Virus record (IMG/VR): IMGVR_UViG_3300004463_000209
Span: 1 to 51,752 of that record
Reading direction: 5' to 3' (one strand)
From: a virus
DNA: 51,752 nt
The notes under the pieces were generated by a model. It was not told where the DNA came from, did no database searches, and saw only the letters and a list, made by a program, of their open reading frames with translations. Positions 24,901 through 33,060 of this stretch are shown here, one piece after another; position 1 is the stretch's first letter, and each line of letters begins with the position of its first letter. Made by a program: the position numbers and the translations under genes.

Positions 24901-25337
24901 ACCCCTAAGTTACCGAGAGTATCTTTAAATCCTTTTCCATCACGACCAATTCCCATGAGTGCAAGTGCGGGAGCGCTAAGGATTGCATTTGCTGAGTGAA
25001 ACCCACCTTTATTGAACTCATCACCTATGGACTTCTTCGCCATATTGAATTGATCGTACAGTGGAATATCACCTAGTGTAGCTTTCCCATCCGTCCAGTT
25101 TGCCAATTGGTGAGTGACTGTTTTCCCGAAACCACCTATGGTATCTAAGGTGTTCAGGAATAAGTTCTTACCCGCTTCCTTAGCCTTATCACCAGTTGTT
25201 TTCGCAACTGGCAAATTCAGCGTAGGTAACGTTGATTTCTTGGCATTCCGAGTTACCCTGTAATCATACGTTGGAGCATTTTGTATTTTACTAAGAACCC
25301 GCTTCTGATAATCTTGATAATTGGTAGGTAGTGCCAT
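21921..25337 (-). CDS. Large internal virion/DNA-ejection protein, 1138 aa
   Basis: The largest gene. Hydrophobic and Gly/Ala-rich segments occur near residues 100-190 (SAPALALMGIGRDG, LAGDLVLDPLNLISGGGAG). The rest is long, basic and helical, as in phage polyvalent or ejection proteins that enter the cell with DNA. No tape-measure repeats or transglycosylase motif are visible in it; the wall hydrolase is encoded just upstream (25349-27650). AGGAGGTG precedes ATG 25337. In a podovirus this position fits an internal core protein; assignment is by size, composition and context. Confidence 0.6.
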   Translation of the reverse strand: MALPTNYQDYQKRVLSKIQNAPTYDYRVTRNAKKSTLPTLNLPVAKTTGDKAKEAGKNLFLNTLDTIGGFGKTVTHQLANWTDGKATLGDIPLYDQFNMAKKSIGDEFNKGGFHSANAILSAPALALMGIGRDGKGFKDTLGNLGVKNKAALTWGGLAGDLVLDPLNLISGGGAGALKAGLKATKGLNTALAAEHGIEAGKNVYRTLDDLVASGKVKEGSKAYSDIEQRIAELANPARKAMDDSLFAINVPFTNMVKGVGKKPQWMKREFKQIGSENARAVENLLNSVGVADKNIVKKHYGVNNFGELTNDQFEHLNKTVQTLMRNTGDYITDGISSPVMEKGLKVTPPVMKSQAEIMKELGKHFPKKTKGVPKQMSASKGAKFDKFLEKATYDMIKKGYTQPKKVSLDNIINDLPKGENIVARMKKDMNPNHNYPSGSRLLDDHNVPYVNPVKKPHKVERTQTKIGRTSNVQFEKDVRNALTSRKYHLDAGGTSKVGDGLREKLPFLDKFNARHVASSNVLASKAGEYLQDGYTKQSGMRHIIQKHYDKLQNMRKGLSDEELKTVPYIIQNRFPGKKSLDEWASRKGLTSEKVQKLNAIANYMKPVFAQMAKMEGKSGALDNTIKNYFPHMIKKGQDADLAYAAKKYENDPDIGKIIGKSSDLKNNRQRQGAKTLAEVDEKIYGMMKQLDNEKDPDKADALQEKIDILSNMFERNPIDAFAQRFYAGVKSSAMKEIQNNLKKDGLLYSRSGKITENDRITEGLKKLTPEEAKAFGLEGKSNYMHPDVLKSFKQAEEIFTDQGMNKLVDHLVSATNVWRQFVTSYVPVHYLNNFIGNVANNVMAGIKPKSYTDAFSLIRKFGSGKLEGTDEKIFNEAAQRGVLNGFSADFLPKREATNIIDKFNEKFIMNNGYAKFISKHGENSDDLTRLAHFVDVYKKTGSFEKAGESVRKYLFNYNEITKADRLAKVPFPFWNWMKRNIPLQLKGLMSNPKYAAAYHKVITDLQGDDSENLPEFMRNTGLRLPFTNQYVDPRLPIQDLGSLGNLTPMDGIKFLGGSLNPFMKVPMEYWANKQFYNGKPIDYNYAKTGDYDNQKLASYLANQTGIFGKLSKPMFNEDVTITDALRSLFLPNTYSPQQ

Positions 25338-25348
25338 ATTTACACCTC

Positions 25349-26299
25349 CTATTTGTAGTAGCGGAGAACGTTATCAACGTAGTTTACGTCACCATAGCGT
25401 TTCCAACCATATTTTTTTGCGTAATAGTTAGAGTATTGTTGAACAACTGACTTACTGTATTGCCCACCTGAATATTGGTCGAACCATTTGAGGAGTCCTG
25501 CGCCCATGTTATAAGCAGCAAGAGCCTTACGAACATCTCCTCCGGCTTCTCTATATCGAGCAGCGAATTCCTTCGTTCCTGCTTCAATAGATGCTTCGTA
25601 TGAGTTGAATTGTCCACCTCCGGCTACTCCACCGTTTGCTTCCATGATGTTCTTACCTGTTGTTTTACCCATAGAAGATTCTTGCATGGACATAGCCATC
25701 AAGATGCTAGGGTCAACTCCGTATTTTTGTCCGGCAGATTGGAACATTGGAGCGAATTTACCCGCTTGTTGATTAATCCAGGGTTTAGCACCACCTACTG
25801 ATAATCCTCCCGAAGAAGGAGCAGAAGTCGTAGCACCTCCACCAATCCTACGAACAGTACCGCTAAAGTGTTGCTTCCAATAACCACTATTCATATCAGC
25901 AATCGCAACACCTGTTGCAGACTGAGAACCCATAAACTTACCATTTCCAAGATAAATCCCAACGTGACCGTTCTTCTTGTATGTATCGAAGAATACTACG
26001 TCACCTACTTGCATTTGGTTCGGATTTACCGCAGTTCCTTGACGAACTAAGGTGTCAGTGTTTCCACCGCCTAAGTCCATACCCGCTTGCTTGAACGCAT
26101 ACAGGATGAATCCAGAACAGTCGAAATATCCCTTAGCAACGTCAGAAGCGGTACGTCCTCCACCCCATACATACTTCGTTTTACCAATGAGGGATTGTCC
26201 TATGTTAATAGCTTTTTGTGCTACGCTACTCTGAGTTGTAGATTGCGTATAACCCCTCGTATTCTGAGCATAACCTCCCCCGTTAGAGGAGGAGCGACT
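25349..26299 (-). CDS. NlpC/P60 plus lytic transglycosylase module reached by +1 frameshift
   Basis: This frame has no ATG, GTG or TTG before the catalytic core, so it is read by a +1 slip from the 27650 gene. An NlpC/P60 domain comes first: YVWGGGR, YFDCSGF with the catalytic Cys, then DVVFFDTYKKNGHVGIYLG with the His. A lytic transglycosylase domain follows (FQSAGQKYGVDPSILMAMSM, then ESSM with the catalytic Glu, AYNMGAG). ATG 26080 lies after the catalytic Cys and would yield a damaged enzyme. Fused product: 450 + 316 = 766 residues. Confidence 0.75.
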   Translation of the reverse strand, partial: SRSSSNGGGYAQNTRGYTQSTTQSSVAQKAINIGQSLIGKTKYVWGGGRTASDVAKGYFDCSGFILYAFKQAGMDLGGGNTDTLVRQGTAVNPNQMQVGDVVFFDTYKKNGHVGIYLGNGKFMGSQSATGVAIADMNSGYWKQHFSGTVRRIGGGATTSAPSSGGLSVGGAKPWINQQAGKFAPMFQSAGQKYGVDPSILMAMSMQESSMGKTTGKNIMEANGGVAGGGQFNSYEASIEAGTKEFAARYREAGGDVRKALAAYNMGAGLLKWFDQYSGGQYSKSVVQQYSNYYAKKYGWKRYGDVNYVDNVLRYYK

Positions 26300-27650
26300 A
26301 GGGTGTGGAAGCGTCAGAAGCGTAAGTCGTACCTAGCTTATTCACCAACTGATTGTAGTATTGAGTTAGTATCTTCTGCTGAGATTCGTCCTTTGTATTC
26401 TTCAATAAGCTAGTGACATTATCGAGCGCTGCTTTTGTAGATTGGAACTCCATTTTCAAAGATTGATTCACCATGCTATTCTCCATGTCTTGGATTTTCG
26501 CATTGGTTTCATTCACCTTATTATCAAGTTGCGCCCAACCTAATGACAAATCAGCAGCTTTCAATTGAGAGTCATTCTGCCACTTTGAAACATTAGCGGA
26601 TAACTCTTGACGTTTCATGTCTAATTCAGAGTTACTAATGGATGTTTTTGTATAGTTGTCCAATACATTATTAGCAGTAGGCATAGCGTATGGAGCAACT
26701 GCCTTAATGTAGTCTAAGATGCTTTTTGATTGTTCACTCTTATCAGCTAGGGCGTTATTTTTGTAAGTATCAAATAACTTTTGAGCCGTTACAGAATCAA
26801 TAAGTTTACCCTTTTCACCATTGATGTCCGATACGTTTTTGTTGTATCCGTCAATGAGGCTCTTGATATTTTCATCAGATTTCGCATACGTCTCACCCAT
26901 AGCACGTTGAGACTCCATGTTGTTACGAAGTGCAGCATCTACGGAAATAGCTTGACCCGTCATACCCCTAGAAGCAGAATCTTGTTGTGCTTTCAAAGAG
27001 TTTAAGAACGCTTGCTCCTGAGAAGAAGAGATTGCACGATTCAAGTCGTTATTCAGAATACCTAATTGATCGGTTTTAGCAGTTCCAAGTTCACCTAACA
27101 ACTTGTCGTAGTATGCTCTTTGTTCTGCATTTTGAGCCTTAGCGTCACTATTGGCCTTAGATTGTAAGGATGATAGTTCATCATTACTTAATCCTGATTG
27201 CAATAGATTAAACTTATCCATTTGAGCCTGAATTTCAGGACTAATTTGTGGTGTTTGGAATCCACTAAAGTCAGCATATTCGCTTGTAGGAATATCATAA
27301 CCAACCTGACCGCTATCGGAAAAATCACTATTCCCACCTGATGGTGCTGCTTGACCATCTGATGCTGCTTTGTTTACAATGTTTTTAGGAGGAGCATAAG
27401 GAGCCTTTTGTTGTGAAATAGGCTTCGCAACTCCAAGTGTGGCAGTGATTCCACTATTTGATTGTTTCTGATTAATCGTATTCAAGCCATTAGTTCGCAT
27501 CAACCCTATGGAATAATTGTTGGTTGATTTATTTGCAGGTTTCTTTGGCGCAGTATACGTAGTGTATGTTTTACTTTTATTTTTATCTACTCCTAATAAT
27601 TTATTACGAAGTGATAATACAGAATTTGTTACAGTATTAAAGAATGTCAT
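26298..27650 (-). CDS. Ejection/internal protein, 450 aa in zero frame, +1 fusion to wall hydrolase
   Basis: The zero-frame product ends ASDASTP at TAG (26300-26298). It is Gln/Ser/Asn-rich and mainly helical (LNSLKAQQDSASRGMTGQA, ELDMKRQELSANVSKWQND), as in podovirus internal core proteins, with a low-complexity N-terminus. The last sense codon and stop are CCC TAG followed by T; skipping one base continues into SRSSSNGGGYAQNT and the hydrolase. A 6-bp hairpin (TCCTCC/GGGGGA) starts four bases after the stop. This would produce both a short form and a hydrolase-tipped long form. ATG 27650 follows AGGAGG. Confidence 0.75.
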   Translation of the reverse strand: MTFFNTVTNSVLSLRNKLLGVDKNKSKTYTTYTAPKKPANKSTNNYSIGLMRTNGLNTINQKQSNSGITATLGVAKPISQQKAPYAPPKNIVNKAASDGQAAPSGGNSDFSDSGQVGYDIPTSEYADFSGFQTPQISPEIQAQMDKFNLLQSGLSNDELSSLQSKANSDAKAQNAEQRAYYDKLLGELGTAKTDQLGILNNDLNRAISSSQEQAFLNSLKAQQDSASRGMTGQAISVDAALRNNMESQRAMGETYAKSDENIKSLIDGYNKNVSDINGEKGKLIDSVTAQKLFDTYKNNALADKSEQSKSILDYIKAVAPYAMPTANNVLDNYTKTSISNSELDMKRQELSANVSKWQNDSQLKAADLSLGWAQLDNKVNETNAKIQDMENSMVNQSLKMEFQSTKAALDNVTSLLKNTKDESQQKILTQYYNQLVNKLGTTYASDASTP

Positions 27651-27663
27651 TCAAATAACCTCC

Positions 27664-27909
27664 TTATTCGTTTTCTACAACTACTGCTCCTTCGTTTACA
27701 GGAGTCAATCTATCTTGTAACTTACTAATCTCTTTTGCAGCAGCTAAGAGGGATTTTTCTAAGGATTCAATCTTAGCATCCTTTTCCTCTAATTCTTCCT
27801 GTAGGGATTCCAATTCAATTTCATAAATTACAATTTGCGCTTCTTTTTCTGCAATCTTCTGAGCCAATTTTTGAATCATTAATCCGTATTTATCATTCTC
27901 ATTTGTCAT
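27664..27909 (-). CDS. Coiled-coil protein, 81 aa
   Basis: ATG 27909 follows GGGAGAG. Nearly the whole sequence is a heptad repeat (IELESLQEELEEKDAKIESL), predicting a long parallel coiled coil. It is the first gene after a strong leftward promoter (27944-27973) and precedes the ejection proteins, so it could be a scaffold or small virion protein. No named family. Confidence 0.7.
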   Translation of the reverse strand: MTNENDKYGLMIQKLAQKIAEKEAQIVIYEIELESLQEELEEKDAKIESLEKSLLAAAKEISKLQDRLTPVNEGAVVVENE

Positions 27910-27943
27910 TACTACACACTCTCCCATTGTTCGTATTATCTAA

Positions 27944-27973
27944 ATTATACCGTACAAATACAGGAAAAAACAA
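27944..27973 (-). promoter_or_regulatory. Leftward promoter for ejection and lysis genes
   Basis: On the minus strand: TTGTTT (27973-27968), 18-base spacer, TATAAT (27949-27944). It directly follows a leftward terminator, so it would restart transcription for 27909 down to 18271. Confidence 0.65.
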
Positions 27974-27994
27974 GAAGAGTTTCCCCTTCTTGTT
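27961..27994 (-). terminator. Leftward Rho-independent terminator
   Basis: Minus strand: AACAAGAAG (27994-27986), 8-base loop, CTTCTTGTT (27977-27969), then a U-rich TTTTCC tract. It lies right after the stop of the fibre-like gene (27993) and divides the late region into two transcription units. Confidence 0.88.
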
Positions 27995-28775
27995 AACCAA
28001 TAAACGTTATGGAAGCATATCCACTCATAGCACGATTCACTACGTCCTGATTGCGAAGCATGAGTCCTACTCGGTTATCTTTTGGAATCTCAACATCAAT
28101 CGCACCTGAGATGTAGTGTAGAGTCGCAATTCCAGTACCACCTACGAATCCCAATTGACGATCTAAGGTAGCAACATCGGAACTGTTTGCAATTCTAAGG
28201 ATGATTTCTCCCCATTTACTAGCTGCTAATCCATCAATAGCTATGTTATATGAGATTCGATAAATTCCCGTTTGAGGAACTATGAACAAATATGGATTCC
28301 CTGAACTCTTCGTGAATCCACCTTTCATAGTTGTAATATCAAAGTCGATCCCCCAAAGACCAGGAGCCGTATTTACAGACTGTCGTTTCCCGTATACATA
28401 TGGTAAGTCAGGGAAAAACACCTTATTTTTAAACTCAATCCCGTTTGCAAAGTTGTTGTTCGGATTGAATGTAACTTTGTCACCTACGGAAGTGTCGTAT
28501 GATGTTAGGATATTCTTCTCATATGCTCGAAAGTCATTCTTTGCGGTTCCGGCAAACTTATAGTTTCCCCAATCTCTATGGAGATTTGTGTCAACCATAT
28601 GATTCAAGATGTTCGAGTAAGCTGTGAAGTATTCAGCAGGAGCCTGTGACACTAACCGATTGTAGTTGTCATTGATCGCTGCTCGTAAAATCGCAAACTC
28701 TTGGTCTAACATATCACCTGTGACTTCATCACCATCTGTCCAGTTTCTAAGGACTCCTTCAGGAATTTGACCCAT
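27993..28775 (-). CDS. Fibre-like virion protein with C1q/TNF-like C-terminus, 260 aa
   Basis: The N-terminal helical part (LDQEFAILRAAINDNYNRL) precedes a beta-rich C-terminal domain with FIVPQTGIYRISYNIAID and RVGLMLRNQD, the pattern of C1q/TNF-like fibre knobs that trimerise and bind surface ligands. AGGGGATA precedes ATG 28775. Located after the nozzle-like protein in the tail module and ended by a terminator. Receptor binding is inferred. Confidence 0.65.
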   Translation of the reverse strand: MGQIPEGVLRNWTDGDEVTGDMLDQEFAILRAAINDNYNRLVSQAPAEYFTAYSNILNHMVDTNLHRDWGNYKFAGTAKNDFRAYEKNILTSYDTSVGDKVTFNPNNNFANGIEFKNKVFFPDLPYVYGKRQSVNTAPGLWGIDFDITTMKGGFTKSSGNPYLFIVPQTGIYRISYNIAIDGLAASKWGEIILRIANSSDVATLDRQLGFVGGTGIATLHYISGAIDVEIPKDNRVGLMLRNQDVVNRAMSGYASITFIG

Positions 28776-28786
28776 ATTATCCCCTC

Positions 28787-30574
28787 CTATGCTTTCATTA
28801 GTTTAAATACATATGCAATTCCTAAAATCTGATTAGGAGTGGCATCATTATGTTCAATTCTCATGCTCGTTTTGTAGCACTTACCGCCAACTGGAAGTTT
28901 GGTCAACATTGTATCGGAAGAACCTAAGGTATTCTCACCTAAAATCCATCCACCAACTACTGCTCCCGATTCTACGGTGACGTTCGGGTCACTTCCTGAT
29001 TTCCAAGTGATAATTCCCTCAAAGTCTACAACTGCTTCACCAGGTGGAGGTGCTAAGACTACCGCCTTATCCGCATACACTGACACATTCAAGTTGACCT
29101 CATCGATTTGAGTGGCCACTACAAGTCGAGTCTCCCGTAGTTTCTTGATATGTTGTGGATTACCAAAGTCAAATTGCTTTGTTTCCACTACGTCAGAGTA
29201 AATGTATACATCATCTCGGAATATTGTAGAATCGAATTGTCGAATGTCTCCTGTACCTTCACTTTGACCATATAGGTTGTTATCCCAAACCCACATTTGG
29301 CTAAAGTCCAACTTAGGAGATTCATCCTTCGTCCACACTTTGAAGTCGTTGTAATATCTAAGTCGTATATCCTTTTCAGGGAAAACTATGTGATACTGAC
29401 CATCGTAGAATATTCCACAAGCATCCTTGTCTCTCGGTACGATGTTCTGAATATTCTTATCCACCTTTGTAACGTTGAGTCCATAAGTATCCAATCGACT
29501 TGAAACTAAGGAATATACGCCATCACTCGATAGGAACATGACGTTGTTTCCAACCATACATGCGGAGAATGGAGCAATACAACCTATGGAACCATTGACA
29601 TTCTGTCTTTGATAATCAGCAGGAGATTTCCCGTACATCGCCTGAATACTACTAGGCATGAAAATCAGTAGCGCATCTCGAAAATGTACGATTGCTGAAA
29701 CTCCCTCTTGTTTCTCATTTTTGAAGTCAATGGTATTCGGGATTGGGAAATATCTAGGAACATTCACATGAGATACATATATCTGAGATGAGTTTGCACT
29801 ATCTCCATATAGAATCAAACGATCCCAATGAAGCGTCACACGATTACAAGTGTGTATTCCATCTACTGACAGATTAATGTTATCATCTACGGACTTAGCA
29901 GTATACTTCGGAACGTAGTATGTTGAATCTGCAATCCCCGTATTCCCTGTTTTCCATGCTCGAATTCTAAGAGTGTATTCCCCTTCATTTGGAGGACTCC
30001 ATGTGAAGGTTTTATTTCCCGCACCTCTCGCACGTATTTCCGTACCTGAGCCAGTGAAATCCGTACCCGTAAAATACACAATTTCATATTCCAATGTATC
30101 AGAAGCACCTTTTGTGATAACAATATTGAATGTAGTATTCTGACCCACAATCCCAATACGTTTGTCAAAGGTAACTGCATTAATCGCTATCGCACCTACG
30201 CCATCAGAAATGTAGTTATCAGGAGAATCCGCTAAACCATTCGTCCCTATATACATGGCTTCAAGGGGTTGTGGGTTGTACGGAACAACTACTTTTGCAG
30301 TTGTTCCGTCATATTCCACAAACTTAGTCCCTGTTGCTATGAACAATGAGTTTCCGTATTGAATCGCTTCAATCGGTTCGTCTGTTTGGAATCCGAACGG
30401 TAAACCATCTATGGGAATATTCGTACCATCCGATAGTTTATACAGTTTCCCTTGAATCGCTACGATTTCAGTGAGTTGGTGCGTAGAATTGTAGTACCTA
30501 AAGTACCCTTGTCCTTTTCCTTGAACTAAGATGGACGGTTTGAATATCTTTAAGTCTCCCCAATTCATACTCAC
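28787..30574 (-). CDS. Tail hub/nozzle-like beta-propeller protein, 595 aa
   Basis: Large beta-rich protein with repeats typical of tail stabilisation or nozzle proteins: GQGYFRYYNSTHQLTEI, PIEAIQYGNSLFIATG, then RVTLHWDRLILYGDS and VMFLSSDGVYSL. A PKD/Ig-like insertion (about 120-220, KTFTWSPPNEGEYTLRI) is present. It appears to lack the usual N-terminal segment (GGLNT...RGSMKRR), which instead is encoded alone at 34872-35123, 4.3 kb upstream. AGGAGGTG precedes ATG 30574. Confidence 0.7.
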   Translation of the reverse strand: MSMNWGDLKIFKPSILVQGKGQGYFRYYNSTHQLTEIVAIQGKLYKLSDGTNIPIDGLPFGFQTDEPIEAIQYGNSLFIATGTKFVEYDGTTAKVVVPYNPQPLEAMYIGTNGLADSPDNYISDGVGAIAINAVTFDKRIGIVGQNTTFNIVITKGASDTLEYEIVYFTGTDFTGSGTEIRARGAGNKTFTWSPPNEGEYTLRIRAWKTGNTGIADSTYYVPKYTAKSVDDNINLSVDGIHTCNRVTLHWDRLILYGDSANSSQIYVSHVNVPRYFPIPNTIDFKNEKQEGVSAIVHFRDALLIFMPSSIQAMYGKSPADYQRQNVNGSIGCIAPFSACMVGNNVMFLSSDGVYSLVSSRLDTYGLNVTKVDKNIQNIVPRDKDACGIFYDGQYHIVFPEKDIRLRYYNDFKVWTKDESPKLDFSQMWVWDNNLYGQSEGTGDIRQFDSTIFRDDVYIYSDVVETKQFDFGNPQHIKKLRETRLVVATQIDEVNLNVSVYADKAVVLAPPPGEAVVDFEGIITWKSGSDPNVTVESGAVVGGWILGENTLGSSDTMLTKLPVGGKCYKTSMRIEHNDATPNQILGIAYVFKLMKA

Positions 30575-30586
30575 ACCTCCTCTTTA

Positions 30587-32299
30587 TTATCCGAGCCAAG
30601 CGGAACCATTCCAATATACTAACTTGTTCAAATCTGTATCAAAATACGTATATCCACGATCACCTATTACAAGTGACGGTCGGTTCGCAGTCGTACCTTC
30701 ACCCGTCCCATATGCAACCCAAGTTCCTGGGGAGCCTGTTGTGACACAACGCCATCGGTCAATATTCTTAACTAACGTGGCATTTACGTTTTCAATCACA
30801 TCACCTTTTGAATATGAGCCGGACGTTGGAGCAGCACTACCTGCTAATGTCTTACTGTTATTTGAGTTAGTCCAAAAGAATCCGTCAACCTCAATGTACT
30901 TGGTTTTCCACTTACCCGTCATATTTCGAACAGCGTAACTGTAATCACCTGAACCACCCCATTGTGCAGCAATAGCGGTATTAGAACCTGTGGAACTTGC
31001 TTCATCTAAGGTGCTGTTTTTAAGGTTCGCTGCTGAAATATCAGTGTAGTACACATTCCCTTTAAATTCATTGACAACTAATGCACTAACTTTTATTCCT
31101 TCAGATATATCTTTAAAATTAATACCATGAACAAATGTGGAGGAGAATCCCGCAATCGTAACAGCGTTAAATTGAACTCCTTTTGTTTGCCATAACTCAA
31201 TCGAGTATATAGCATCCGTTCCAACTTCAGTCCATGTTAAATCACCATCCGTAACAGTTGCTCCTACTCCTGTAGGCCACGTTGGTTCCACCGTTCCACT
31301 TGTTTTAGCTCCGGTGGCAGTAGTCACCTTATATACATGTCCATTTGGTGTACTTGGTCTACGGATATACCCAACCGGATAAACTTTACTAGCGCCCCAC
31401 GCGATATGATTTGCTTCAATGTGCATACCATTAAACTGAATACCAGTGACAACCTTTGTCTTACCTAATCGTACAGGCAAACGACCTCCGAAATAACATG
31501 AGTTGAACACATACGTATCCAATCCTGCACTTGTGTTACTATCCATCTCTAGTCCAATGTCTAAGCCGTTTGTACTAGATGAAGCGGTTCTTCCAAATGT
31601 ACAATCATCAAAGATGGCAACCCCCGCATTGTAGGAGTCATTTGTAATGTATAATCCAGTACCACCATCACCGTACCCACTACGGACATCTTTCATGTTA
31701 ACATGAGAAGCATTGTTCATTAGAATGCCGATTTGGTTTGCACCGATACCACTAATGGTAATGTGTTCTAGTCCAATCTGACGAGGTAGGATTCCATTAT
31801 CACGATCAAGGTTTGCCCCAATATCTCCAATACGAATCCCTGAGTTTGAACCATTTAGAGTTAGAGCGAAATTCCCTAATCTTTGACGTAAATGCGAACC
31901 TGATGTAACAATGGCATAACCTGTTCCAGTGTAGGTAAGTTCAGTCACCGTTGCGTTATTACCTTGACCTTCAAAATCCACTACATCGGGAATTGCTAGG
32001 GAAGATGAAAAGGTGTACTCAACTCCTGCCCCTAACTTGACCTTACCTCCACCTTTAGATACAGCATCAGTGAACACCCGATTCAAACGAAGAGTATCAT
32101 CCGTTTCACCTGTCAATCTAGGGTATAGTTCACCAATTAAACCCGTACCTAACATAATTTCAAAATCATCATCCATTGCATCAAAACGACCACCTAATGA
32201 AGTTTCACCACCCCTAGCAACATTAACCTCAGCAGTCGTATCTTTTAAACCTTGTAAATCAGTTAAGGAAATATCATTTGTTGTAATCATCTTTGGCAT
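30587..32299 (-). CDS. Tailspike 1, beta-helix receptor-binding protein
   Basis: A 570-residue spike. Residues 1-50 (TTNDISLTDLQGLK, ARGGETSLGGRFDAMDDD) match tailspike 2, giving both the same virion anchor. The middle is a right-handed beta-helix (FEGQGNNATVTELTYTG, IGLEHITISGIGANQIGI). A carbohydrate-binding-like insertion with HVYKVTTATGAKTSGTVEPT follows, and the end (RGYTYFDTDLNKLVYWNGS) is a small tip motif common in phage fibres. GGAGGGG precedes ATG 32299. Confidence 0.8.
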   Translation of the reverse strand: MPKMITTNDISLTDLQGLKDTTAEVNVARGGETSLGGRFDAMDDDFEIMLGTGLIGELYPRLTGETDDTLRLNRVFTDAVSKGGGKVKLGAGVEYTFSSSLAIPDVVDFEGQGNNATVTELTYTGTGYAIVTSGSHLRQRLGNFALTLNGSNSGIRIGDIGANLDRDNGILPRQIGLEHITISGIGANQIGILMNNASHVNMKDVRSGYGDGGTGLYITNDSYNAGVAIFDDCTFGRTASSSTNGLDIGLEMDSNTSAGLDTYVFNSCYFGGRLPVRLGKTKVVTGIQFNGMHIEANHIAWGASKVYPVGYIRRPSTPNGHVYKVTTATGAKTSGTVEPTWPTGVGATVTDGDLTWTEVGTDAIYSIELWQTKGVQFNAVTIAGFSSTFVHGINFKDISEGIKVSALVVNEFKGNVYYTDISAANLKNSTLDEASSTGSNTAIAAQWGGSGDYSYAVRNMTGKWKTKYIEVDGFFWTNSNNSKTLAGSAAPTSGSYSKGDVIENVNATLVKNIDRWRCVTTGSPGTWVAYGTGEGTTANRPSLVIGDRGYTYFDTDLNKLVYWNGSAWLG

Positions 32300-32326
32300 T
32301 GAAACCCCTCCTTTCTTTTACTTCAA

Positions 32327-32346
32327 AAGCCGTATTCTGTTGTATA
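32327..32346 (-). repeat. ACAACAGAATACGGCTTT repeat, copy 1
   Basis: The minus-strand sequence ACAACAGAATACGGCTTT lies before the tailspike 1 gene and is repeated before the holin gene (18497-18516). Related ACAGAATCCGATTG motifs lie between small rightward genes at 13.4 and 51.4-51.6 kb. Confidence 0.8.
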
Positions 32347-32364
32347 ACTATCGAACGCCGTTAG

Positions 32365-33060
32365 TTAGATAACTGGCTCAATTCGTTGTAATTCACCGAC
32401 TACAACCTCTGCTAATCTTTTAGCTCCTAGCGCAGCAGTCGGATGCAACCAAGCCCCATCGTTATCCATATAGTTAGCGATGGTTGTTGAGTTCCATCCT
32501 GCTTTTGCGTGTACATCTATAACAGGAACGCTATACTTTTTACCGATAGCAAGTACAGCATCTGCATAGTCTCTTGTAGAGAATCCTGCGTTATTTACCA
32601 CACCACCCGATGCGGTAAAACGAGTCGGATAAGTTCCGCAAGGTGTTGTATTTAATACGATTCTTGCTGTTGGGAATCTTGCAAATAATTTACCCATCAT
32701 GACATTCAATGCGCCATAAAAAGTTGTTACATCTGTACTATCAATAGTCCCCATTTGTACACTTTGCGCCCAATCATTTGTACCACCCATCACGATTACC
32801 AAATCAGCATTTGCATCAAGAGCGTTTATTCGTTCATCTCTACACATAGAGGTTGTCGAAGTACCACCCTCACCCGTGTCTCCTAGATCAGCAATCCTTG
32901 TTCCGCTTATCCCTTGATTCACTGTCGTCAACCCAAATTTAGATTCCAAGTAAGGCTGCCATCTGAATTGATATGTGATGGAATCGCCCATAAAGACTGC
33001 TTTTTTACCTTTCCATTTGCTTGGTGCAACTACAGCATTAGCAGGACTATAACGCGACAT
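32365..33060 (-). CDS. SGNH/GDSL hydrolase, probable surface-glycan esterase
   Basis: A 231-residue esterase: block I AVFMGDSITYQ supplies the catalytic Ser, block II Gly lies in NQGISGTRI, block III is VIVMGGTNDW, and block V AWLHPTAAL carries the Asp/His pair region. It likely deacetylates host surface polysaccharide. ATG 33060 follows GGGGAAGG and overlaps the end of the upstream gene (33047). Placed beside a tailspike, it fits a receptor-processing enzyme on the virion. Confidence 0.83.
   Translation of the reverse strand: MSRYSPANAVVAPSKWKGKKAVFMGDSITYQFRWQPYLESKFGLTTVNQGISGTRIADLGDTGEGGTSTTSMCRDERINALDANADLVIVMGGTNDWAQSVQMGTIDSTDVTTFYGALNVMMGKLFARFPTARIVLNTTPCGTYPTRFTASGGVVNNAGFSTRDYADAVLAIGKKYSVPVIDVHAKAGWNSTTIANYMDNDGAWLHPTAALGAKRLAEVVVGELQRIEPVI

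Noticed and set aside
26221-26271. Short leftward ORF MLRIRGVIRNLQLRVA after a strong GGGGGAGG site
   Set aside because: Only 16 codons and out of phase with the hydrolase. The SD-like run may instead be part of the hairpin after the shift site. It remains a possible alternative start if followed by a frameshift.
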